64,000 bases of DNA. Origin: Myrica gale (Eukaryota; Streptophyta; Magnoliopsida; Fagales; Myricaceae). The position numbers were made by a program, and so were the translations under genes. The notes below the pieces were generated by a model. It saw only the letters and a list, made by a program, of their open reading frames with translations. It was not told the DNA's origin and searched no databases. The stretch lies in contig OZ005607.1 in assembly GCA_963930655.1 (NCBI GenBank), forward strand, positions 18,798,374 to 18,862,373, given 5' to 3'. Shown piece by piece: positions 22,801-34,800 of this stretch; position 1 is the stretch's first letter; every line of letters starts with the position of its first letter.

Positions 22801-25800
22801 GAAAAACCGGATATATCCGGTCCGGTCCAGACCTTTTGGGAACCGGTCTGGACTGGACCAGATTTATTAATATAAATAATATATATATATATATATATAT
22901 ATAAATATATATTTTTTTATTTTTAAAATTTTTATACAAACTTAAAACTAGAGAAAAGAGAAAGAGAGAGAGACAGAAGTGAGAGAGAGGGAGATAGAAA
23001 AAGGGGGAGAGGTGAAATCTCACCTAAAAATTATATTTCTATTGCCCAACAATTTATAATTTACATTTAAATTCTTAATTTGCATTTAAAGAGAGTGAGA
23101 GTGAGAGTGTGAGAGAGCCGAGAGGGGTAGTGGGAGAGAGAAAAGTTCATAACAAATTAATAGTTTCCAAATTCAAAGATAGAATTAGGGAATTCAAATT
23201 CAAATTTAAATGGAAATAAAATCTCACATAAAAATTCTCTGTTACCCAACAATTCTTAATTTGCATTTAAAGAGAGGGAGAGAGAGAGAGAGAGCCGAGA
23301 GGGAGAGTGAGAGAGAGCCGAGAGGGGTAATGGGAGAGAGAGGGAAAGAGTTAGAGTTGAGGAATTCAAATTCTAAAATTTCTCTCATTGTCATTTATCA
23401 CCCAAAGACTAAAGTTCCTAACAAATTAACAATTTATAAATTTAAAGAGAGAATTGAGGAATTCAAATTCAAATTCAAATGGAAATAAAATCTCACCTAA
23501 AAATTCTCTCAATTACCCAACAATTCTTAATTTGCATCTAAAGAGAAAGTTGAGAAAATTTAAATTCAAATGGAAACAAAATCTCACCTAAAAATTCTTT
23601 CCTGAAACAAAATCAATTTTGGATTGACTATCTCTCATATTGAAGGATAATTTTAAAACGTCTATTAATTATTGATGGTTTCTTTGAATATATAGTCAAC
23701 TAATTATCTAATAAATATTTTATTTTATAATTGATCACAATGTATTTGAAAATTTATTGATGGACTTTTTATTTAGAAATCCATTAATGAAAATTTTATT
23801 TCGATCAATTTAATAAAGTTGTAATTTCATAATTGATCATAATATGAGATCTAGGGTGTTAGAAATATTATGCAAACCATATTTAGGAAAAAAAAAACCG
23901 GTCTTGACCACTTAAAAGTGGTCCAACCGGACCGTTCCTTTAATTTAGGCACAACCGGAAATCCGGTCCGACCGGATTCCGATCCAAAAACCGGACCGGA
24001 TTTCCGGTTGTGCAGCCCTACTTTCCATTACAATAAATATATAAAATTCACTCAAATCATATCTCTCCACTTTTTCATCGACTCTTATAAACCAAAGTTT
24101 TGGTTTGCAAACACCACCTAGGTGATCCATAGGCGTGGATTCATATGAAAGATGTGGTTATGCTTGTTGGAAGGGCTGTTTGGTCCTAATAATCTTTTTG
24201 GAGCATCATAATTGGACAGTTAATGGTGTTGAGCTTACCGGAATTCACTAAATTGCTACCTCTGAGATGGTTGTATGGTTTTACTGATGTTCTTCACTGT
24301 CTCCATTGTATTGCCTTATTTTCTTTCAAATTTTAGGTTGAATCATATAGGAGATTCAATTACCCACAAAAAAAAAAAATCGTAAATAAAATCTAGGATC
24401 GGTGTGACCCCCTCTAAGCTAGACTTATTCTCATTTCGAATACAACCTTTATTATGTATAGGAGAAATGTGTAGCATCTATTGGGATTAGAAAATCAAAA
24501 GGCATAAGTTCTCTAATATTCTCCACTTTAGGTGGGAGTAATCTCGGTACAAGAACAATACAACACACTCCTAACTGAAGACTGCGTACTATTAGAGAAA
24601 ACAACCTTTACGTCTGTGACACAGATCCACATTACATGGAAGTAGACTACCCAAACCAGACACACATCTACAGAACACTCTCTTGTTGACTTCATGATGT
24701 TGCTGCCTCTTTGCCACTGTTCTGCATGACCTTCGACATTGGTTATTTTCTTCCATGTTCTTACATTTACGACAACTTTATCACTCCTCCCTCAATTCTA
24801 ACCTCGTCCTCAAGGTTTTGTGAAGGAAATTGTTCGAGTGATCTCCCTTTGGCTATAGTTTCTTCCTTTATACCACCGTTGTAGGTGCCTATCAAAAACT
24901 TTTGGCCACCTACCACTTGGTTACTCAACTCTCAAATTCAGGTTGATATTCTCATAGTAAACCTAGTTGAATAATTCTTGAGAGTGATTCATCAAGATTT
25001 TCATATTCAGTAGGATCAAAACGCACCACTACTTTCCTTGATGACTCCCAAGTAATATCATACCCTGTTCTAGCCTTGTTGAAGTCACTGCCACTATCAT
25101 TTTGCTTGACCTTCCAAATGGTGAGAAAAAAAAGGCAACCTGATGCTCTTCTGGTGTCTCCTGGTACTTGGAAAACTGTTCAATGTGATTAAGCCACTCA
25201 GTTGGGTCCCCAGCAGCAAAGCATGGGAAATCCATGTTTACTTACTTTGGAAGGACAAAGGATTGGCTTGCACTTTTTTTGCTTGCATCAGTGAAGTTTA
25301 GGCCTTATCCACTGAATCAGGTGCCATTTTCTCCAAACTTCTACCAAAGCCTGTGTGAATGCTAACAACCTGATTTGAAGTCTCTTCCATGCCTTGCATG
25401 CGTGCATTAGAGTGTTGAGTCTTGCCTTTAATGCATAAAATTAAATCGTGGACTTCCTGTACATCAGTCTCCAATTTCTCAATTCATTTTGTGTGTACCC
25501 ATGCATGCTCTGATAGCAAAATGATATGCCCATTCTATAACAGAAAAACAAATGGCACGAGTTTACTGGTATTCTCCCCTTGGGGTGGGAGCAACCTCAG
25601 TACATTGACAAAATAGCTACAAACTTCGAATAAAACACTCCTAACGCCTCTGATGCAGTTCACATAACAGGAATGATAGTTCACACACTCGACTGCCTAA
25701 CATGTCCCATTATCAGGCTCAAACACTAACTGTTGCAGAATCCATGATGTTGCTGCCTTTATGCCCCTTTTCGGCATTTCCTTCCATGTCCATGATGTTC

Positions 25801-28800
25801 TTGGCATGCAGGGTGTCTCCACCTCTAGACGAAATGGCAGCTGCGATAATCTCATCTTTGCCAAATCCTTGGAGCTCCAAGTATCTGGGATTGGACATAC
25901 ATGGACAAGGAGCTCTATCAAAGACTTCTGCATTTCTTTCTTTACTTAGTTTTTGTCGCAGAGATTAGGGTTGTGTCTTGTAATATCTGGATGTGGTCGT
26001 CTGCTTAAAATGGTCACCCTCATGAATAGGATCTATACACTTTCACATGGTAGCCTAGTTTCTCAAAATTATTCTTTTACCTTGGTTTTTAAGAGGCACT
26101 AGGGATACATTAATGATTCTAAATGACATCCATAACTAGGGTTCTGTTTGCATGGTAAAGTTGAAGAACTTTGGTCATTGGAGGAGACATTCAGCTACAT
26201 CTGAAGAGTGGTTATAAATTTGCATGCACTTGAATAGACCAGTATTGTTCGGAGTATGGGGCCAGTGAGGAGTTTGTGACTGTAATTTTCAGAGGATTGT
26301 GCTACCTGATCCTATTGCTGGAGCATATATGACAGTTTCCCTCGATGGTTTACAGTTTTTCCCCTTTTAATGATGAAGCATTTGTTCTCTGCATAATAAC
26401 TATGATTTGTCTTTATCAGGTTTGTTTTGCAATTTCTTCATTGTGATACTGTTGACTTGCAAAATTGGTGCATGCAGGAGGAGGTTGCTAAAGAGTTTGG
26501 TATACCAGTTCAATTTCAGCGTTTTTGGCTGTGGGCAAAGCGGCAAAACCATACGTATCGCCCAAACCGGCCACTGACACCTATGGAGGAAACTCAATCT
26601 GTAAATGTCTTTTGCTTACTGATGTTGCTTTATGTGCTTAGTTTCAGTAATTTGTGGAACAGGCATTGATTCGTTGTTGCCTTGTATTTAACTGACCCAT
26701 TGATTATTCTACCTCCTTGTCTTGGCTTACACAATTTTTTTCTGGTACTTTCAAAAACGCGAAGTCTGAATCTTGTAGTTGTGCGTATGTCTTTGTTTTC
26801 ATTTTTCACTGTGTGCAAGATATGTATCTTTTAGTTGGCAGCACAATTTCGTTTTCTTTTTTATTTTGTGCAGAATATATGTTGGTGACTGATATCCTCT
26901 AGTTCCATCTTGTGAAAATAGTTGATTATCTATTTCAGTTGGCTGAGAAGTGCTACTTTACTGCACTTATTTTGGTTGGTCTTTTACTATGCTTAACTAG
27001 TTTTGACTGCCTTGTACCATATTCCTTATTCCTCTGAGAAACTTTTCTTGATTATTGTTCAAGACTGTGATGTCCTTGTTGTCTAGTGTCTGCGGTAATA
27101 GAATTGATTCTGTTTGCCGTCAACATGACTATTATATTTGCAATGTTTTAACTATTGTGTGGTTCAGCAATATCCAGTTGCATATCCAGTTGCACTTTCT
27201 GTTTGGAAATCCCCTTTTTTTTTTGTGCAGTGCAGCATTTAGTCGTTACACCCATAGCGTTTTGACTTCTTCTCCAGTGGCTGTTGATATGAAGATGGCC
27301 ACTGCTCAAGCTCATATTTCTTCACTGTATTTTAGGTTGGACAGTTGAGGGAGGTATCAAATAAAGTTCATAATGCAGAATTAAAGTTGTTCTTGGAAGT
27401 AGAGCGTGGGCCGGTATTCCTTTCCTAATGTTCATGCTTCTGAGTTGTTACAATGTTCTTTACAAGAGTGGTCTGATTTTCTGCATCATTACATTGTTCA
27501 GGAGTTACGCTCTATTGCTCCACCTGACAAAACAAAGGATGATATTTTGCTTTTCTTCAAGCTTTATGATCCTGAGAAAGAAGTGCTGCGGTACAGAGTA
27601 GTTTCTTTACTTCTGCATTTGATAAGGGATGTTTGCATGAAGTTGACTTGGGGTTTGTTTTCTCCCTGATCAGTTATGTTGGAAGGCTTTTTGTCAAGAG
27701 TAGTGGTAAGCCTGTAGAAATCTTGACGAAATTAAATGCAATGGCTGGCTATGCTCCTGAAGAAGATATTGAACTTTATGAGGTGTGTTTTCTGTCATTT
27801 TTTTTTAGATTTAGTTCCTCTCAATCAGCACAACAGTCCAGTACACGAGAATGATAGGAACAGAGGTTTAGCATGGTAGGGTGCTTGGGCATGGTGATCA
27901 GTTCAGACTTTGTGACCTAGAATTTTGGAATATGGCTGTTAATGGCTGTTAAAAGCATCCAATTCACAAACATGATGGTCTTGAAGCGCAAATTGGTGAT
28001 GCTCTCATAGAGAATGCGATGTTCTTCAATTCCCCTTTGCACCCCTGGGCGAGGGGGCAGTCCCATGATTCATCTGGAGAACACCATGTGTAGACCTAGA
28101 GATCATATTTTCAATACACAATGGACTTGGATGTTTTTATATCCTTCATTGATTGTGCCGATGCCCATCCAATGCCCTAGGGATAGGATCTAGTTTAATT
28201 CGTGCTTTTATCTCCTTTGTTTTCAGCATGCAACCATTATCCCATTTCCGTTCTTGCATGAATGATGGTTAGGCACTCTGGACCATGTTGTATTGCATAA
28301 ATTGGTGCTTTCACAGTCTCAGACCTGCCTGTTGTGTGCTCTATGCCCGGGTTAGTTGGGGTCAACTGGCATTTCATAAGGATTGACCTATGCTGTTGTC
28401 TTCAACAATTACTCTCTCTCTCTCTCTCTCTCCCCCCCACCAACAACTAAAATAATATCATGGTTTGATGGCTCCCTCTATCCCTTGTTAATCTAAGCAT
28501 CAACAAAAGTTAACTATGCATGAATGCTGGTATGTCTCCTATTTTCTTGATTTGACAGTGATATTATGTATGAGCGTGCGCGTACATACATGATAGACCA
28601 AAGCTGTACTGTCAAGATTCCATCTGTGTAACCAGCACGACTGGAAAAAGGCTAAAGTGAACCCATCCGGTCCCGGAGCCTTGTCTCCGTTGAGGCTACG
28701 AACCACCCCTGTGACCTCGTCCTCCTCAAAGGGCCTTTCAAGCCAACACGCATCCTCCTCGGAAATGGAATCAAATTCCAAGCCATCTAACGTCGGCCTC

Positions 28801-31800
28801 CAAGAAAAGGGCTCTTTATACAAAGAGCTATAGAACTCTACAATACTTTCCGAAATAAGCGACGGGTCCTCCACATGTTCACCCTCCACTTCCAAACTAG
28901 CAATCGAATTAGCCCTCCTATTCGAATTGGCCATGCGATGGAAAAAATTGGTGCATCGATCCCCCTCCTTAAGCCACAAGGACCTCGACTTTTGTCTCCA
29001 ACTAATCTCCTCTAGCTCTATCAAATGATCCAATTCTCCCAAAACCTCCAACTTCCTCACTTTCCCCCTATCATCAAGAATCTCCTCATCCAACGAATTT
29101 AAAGATGCCAACTCTCTTAACAAGGAAGACTTCCTGAAACTTAGATCCCCAAAAACCTCTTGGTTCCACATTTTCAGCTTGTTCTTCAAGGCTTTCAGCT
29201 TAGAGTCTAGCACGAAGCTAGGAGAACCCACAAAGTCATTCTCCTTAAGCCACATGTTCTCAAAACGGAAGGGCCTCTTCCCATTTCCAACCCTGCCATT
29301 CACCAGAATAATGGAAAAGTGGTTTGAAAATAGAAGATTCAATCATTTCTGAGAAAGACTCCCAAGCAGGGCAGAACAAAAAGCGATCAATCCTAGACCG
29401 AGACTGTGATTCCCTGTTATTAGACCAAGTGAAGGCACCCCCCAGCAAAGGGATATCCAATAACCCCATCTCAGAAATAAAATCAGAGATCTCCTCCATA
29501 GCTGAGCCCACCCCTCCGCCCCCCAAACCTTCACTAGGGAAACGAGTAACATTAAAATCTCCCCCAATACACCAAGGATAGTCCCACAAAGCCCGAATCC
29601 CTGCCAACTCATCCCACAGTAAACTCCTACTATCCTCATTAGGACCATAGACACCAGTAAACATCCATACAACCCCATTATCAAGGTTCTTAAAGACCAC
29701 CGAAACAGAGAAGGAGCCGGTGCACGAATCCAACAACTCAATCACCCTTGTATCCCATAATAACAAAATACCTCCCGAGGCTCCATCCGCCTCCAAACTG
29801 CACCACCTAACATGAGGACCACCCCACAACCTTCTAATAAGATCACCAGACATAACCGACAACTTGGTTTCATGAAGACAAACCAAGTCCGGTTTCCAAC
29901 CCCTTAACAAATTCCCCACTCCTCTACACTTTGCCCTAGCATTAAGCCCCCGTACATTCCAACTTATAACTTTTGAGGACAAGGCCATGTCTTTGGATCG
30001 CTTGGGGGGTTCTATGTTGCATTCTCTTTTTAAGTGGGCTAATTCAGTCATAGGTGTTCCTTTTGAGGGTTTTCCGGATTTTCTAAGTTTTTTAGCTTGT
30101 ATGCACTAGAGTTTTCAGTATTTTCTCTTGTACTATTAACTCTCTTTTTCATTAATAAAGATTTCTTACTTATATAAAAAAAATATTAGCACTGATATTA
30201 TTTGGAGGTCTTTAGCCCTGCCTAGGGCAGCCTTCATTTTTTGGGAAGCCACCCATGGAAGCATCCTTACTACTGATAACTTACGAAGGAGGGGAGTGCA
30301 CCTGCTTGATTGGTGTTATCTTTGCAAATGTGCTGGGGAGTCCGTTGAGCACATTCTGTTGCTAGGGAAATGTGATCCTTAGTGCTCTTTATTTTGGTTT
30401 ATGATTGGGTGATGCCTAGGAGGATTGCTGATGTGTTGTTGTGCTGGAATAGGGACTTTAAAGACCCTCGGGCCTTAGCTATTTGGAAAATGATCCCTAC
30501 TTGTATTTGGTGGATTTTATGGCGAGAGAGAAATGAGAGATGTTTTGAGGGTGTGGCTTTGTCCATGGAGAGTTTGAGGGGCAATTTTTTGCAGTCTTTG
30601 TTCTTGTGGGCGAATGCCATGTTGGGCTCTCCCTTTTCGGAGTTTTTCGATTTCATTAGTTTTCTCGTGTGTATGGCATATAAATTTCAGTATAGTCCTT
30701 TGTACTGTTACTTCTATTCGTCTTCTTTCAATAAAATTGACTTATCAAAAAAAAAAAAACATCCAACAGCTACAGTTATTTTGGTTTGCACTAAAGTGCC
30801 TTAAGTAGCCCTCGAGGATTCCATTTATTCTCTGTCTATGGTTTCAAAGATATACCAACAGTAGGTATCTTACCCTCAGATACCGGGACAAGCTATTGCA
30901 TGCATGGAAGTGAAGCAAGCGAATAGCTTGCTTAGTTGTGCTGTTTTGGAATTCACTTCCTAAGAACTGAAAAAGAAAATTTCTCGTGTGCCGGCTATTC
31001 GTCAGGTCTCTCTCTCCTGCGAGGTAGCTCTGTCCTTCTATCTATCTTTCATAAAATGATGTTATGGGTCGAGTTAAATTTGGCAAGACATTCCCCTTTA
31101 TCACCCAAGCCTAGGCCCAGTAGACATGAGATTGTTTGTTTGACAGTCAAACTGCCATTTCATCTGTTCCGTGTTGATTGAGTCAAGAGCTGATTTTAGG
31201 GACCATCAATCTACTTGTGTAAATATTTGAGGAATGTTATCTTACTCATGCTTCGATGTTCAGGAAATTAAGTTTGATCCCAGTGTCATGTGTGAACCCA
31301 TTGACAAGCAGTACACTTTTCGATCCAGCCAGGTATTGTCATACTTTTTTTTTTTATGTATTGTGAGTTTTGTACTATCGGTTTGTAGATTTTGACTTTC
31401 TTGGTGGTGTTTACATGCAGCTTGAAGATGGAGATATTATCTGCTTTCAAAAACCTCCTCCTATTGAAAGCAGTGAACAGTTCCGATACCCAGATGTTCC
31501 TTCATTTTTGGATTACGTCCACACTCGCCAAGTATGCCTTCCCACAACTTTTCTTAAACATGTTTGTGGGAACTTAGTTAAATCAGAAGTACGTGTTGCA
31601 GGACCAGACTGCTCTGAATATTGCTACAGCTTCATATCTGTCATAAAATTCCTAGATGTCATTGAACAAAACAAAAAGGAAGAATAAATAAAGAGGATAT
31701 TAGTTTCAATTATTAGGTTGTAATGGTGAAGTTCCATCCTTTGGACAGAGGCCCAAGGGGTGAAGCTTATTCTTTCAAAGTTTGTGCTCTTAACTGGCAT

Positions 31801-34800
31801 CGACTTGGTGCATCTTCTTTGAGCCTCACCTATTCATGAAAGACTCAGATGCTCAGATTCCTTTACTAAGCATTGCAATGTGCTCTGCTCTCTAGTCTCA
31901 TAGTCATACACATTTGACTTCACTACTCAGCCCTTTAATGTGTTTTTATCGATGATTTAGTCTGTTTGAAAATTTACAGTTGAGGCACTGCTGTATTTAT
32001 ATATATAAAACAGTTGAGGCATTGCTGAAATTGATTGCTTCCAGACTCTATGATAATTTAGGCTGTTATGGCAATTTGGTTATAACAGTTGATTAAGTTC
32101 TCAAGTCTACCTTCTTGCTTCAGTTGTTATTAACTCGGTATAACAGCACCATGACGTTGCTGAATAGGAAGGGACTTCAGTTTCCTTGGTGTATAGGAGG
32201 GGACTTCAATGTTACTCGTTTTCCTGGAGAACGGTCTGGGATTGGGGGTAGTAGGAGCGCTATGAATGATTTCTCGGATTTCATTGCTGAATGTGGCTTG
32301 GTGGATCTTGCGTTGGTGGGTGGCTTGTATACTTGGTCTAATGGTAGCGCTCACCAGTCATGGTCTAGAATTGATCGTTTTCTGGTTAGTTCCGGTTGGG
32401 ATTCTATTTACCCGGAGCTTATTTAGCGGAGGTTACCCCGTTTGTATTCGGATAATTTCCCGATATTGTTGGAGGGAGGGAGATGGGGGGATTCCATGAA
32501 ACCGTTTCGCTTTGAGAACATGTGGCTCAAAGTGGACGGTTTTGTGGAAATGGTCAGGGAGTGGTGGCAGAGTTATGTTTACAGTGGTTCTCCTAGCTTT
32601 GTGTTAAATATGAAATTGAAAGCTCTGAATCTCAAAATGTGGAATAGGGATGTCTTTGGTGATCTTAACTTTCGCAAAGCTACGCTCTTATAGGAGCTCT
32701 CTTCTCTGGATGAGTTGGATGAGAGGGGCATCATGGATGGGGAGGGCAAGGAGAGGAAGTTGTCTGTTTCTTGGGAGCTCAATCATTTAATTGAGTTGGA
32801 GGAAATGAGTTGGAGACAAAAATCGAGAGCTTTGTGGCTAAAGGAGGGGAATCGGTGTACTAAATTCTTCCATAGGGTTGCTAATTCTAATTGGAGAAAT
32901 AACTCAATCTCGAGTTTGGAGTTGGAGGGAGAAGTGGTGGAGGATCCGTCTGTGATTTCAGGAGCAATCGTCGATTATTATTCCTCCTTGTATAAGGAGC
33001 CTTTCGGTTGGCGCCCTTTGTTGGATGGGCTAGAATTCAATACCATTCTGGGGGAGGATGCTGAGTACATTGAGAGGCCTTTTGAGGATGAGGAGGTGAC
33101 GAGTGTGGTCAATAGCCTGAATGGGGATAAGGCGCCGGGTCCGGATGGTTTCTCTCTCGCCTTCTTTAAATCTTGTTGGGATGTGGTGAAGCGGGATCTA
33201 ATGTTGGTGTTTAATGAATTTGCAATTGAGGGGAAGTTTGTTAGGAGCTTGAATGCTTCTTTTATTGTCCTTATTCCTAAAAAACTGGGCGCCGTCGAAC
33301 TCAAGGATTTTAGGCCTATTAGTCTCGTGGGAGGTGTGTACAAGATTTTAGCTAAGGTTCTAGCTAACAGGTTGAAGCTCGTTTTGGATAAGATTATCTC
33401 TTCGTCTCAAAATGCTTTTGTGAAGGGTAGACAAATTCTTGATTCTGTGCTTGTGGCCAATGAATGCATTGACTCTAGGTTGAGGGCGGAGGATCCAGGT
33501 GTGCTTTGCAAACTGGATGTGCAGAAGGCATATGAGTATGTGAACTGGAATTTCCTAATGTACCTTCTAAGAAGATGTGGATTTGGTGAGCGATGGTGTA
33601 GGTGGATCTTCTTCTGTATTTTGACTGTTAAGTTTTCGGTGATTATTAATGGGTCTCCTAAAGGGTTCTTCAGTAGCTCTCGTGGCTTGCGCCAAGGGGA
33701 TCCACTTTCTCCGCTTTTGTTTGTGATTGTGATGGAGGCTTTTAGTCGTATGATGGGGGAGGTGGTGTTGCTCAGGGGGATACAAGGATTTAAAGTTTCG
33801 GAGGGGGTTGCCATCTCGCACCTTCTTTTCGCGGATGATACTTTAGTGATGTGTGAGAAGGATGTTGAACAACTTCAGAACCTTAGATGCCTTCTTTTAT
33901 GTTTCGAGGCGGTTTCGGGCTTAAAGATTAATCTCTCTAAGTCCGCAGTCATCCCTATTGGTGAGGTGGAGAATGTGCAGGAGTTGGCGGATATTTTAGG
34001 GTGTCAGATCTCTTCATTGCCTATTATGTACCTTGGCCTCCCTTTGGGGGCTTCTTTCAAGAACATTCACATTTGGGATGGGATCATTGAGAGGATGGAT
34101 CGTCGTTTGGCGGGTTGGAAGCGTATGTACCTCTCTAAGGGTGGTAGATTAACTCTTATTAAATCTACTCTCTCTAGTTTACCTTCATACTTTCTTTCTT
34201 TGTTCCCTATTCCAGCGGGGGTAGTGTTAAGGATGGAGAAAATTCAGCGGGACTTCCTTTGGGGAAGTGATGGAGATGTTCACAAGCTACATCTGATGAA
34301 GTGGAATAAGGTGTGCTCTCCGATGTATGATGGTGGGTTGGGCATGCGTAGCATTAAGAGTGTTTAATACGGCGTTATTAAGCAAATGGTTATGGCGGTT
34401 TGCTATGGAAAGGGATAGGTTGTGGAGGAGGGTAATAGATGAAAAATATGGTTGCTTGGTGGGAGGTTGGCATACAAGTTCTGGTCGTGGCTCTTATGGG
34501 GTCAGCTTGTGGAGGTACATTAGTAAAGGTTGGGAAGCTTTCAGTAAACATATTCGGTTCAAGGTGGGTAATGGGGGCACTGTTAGTTTCTGGCATGATG
34601 CTTGGTGTGGTGATCAGCCCTTAAGTCTTGCCTTTCCTATGGTTTTCTCGTTATCTCGGTGTAAGGAGGCTATGGTGGCGGATTGTCTGGTAGATGATGG
34701 TGGTAATGTGGTATGGAATGTTCCTTTCTCTAGAGCTGCAAATGAAGGGGAGTTGGAGGATTTTGACGCTTTCTTTGCCTTGTTGTATGAGACTATTCTC

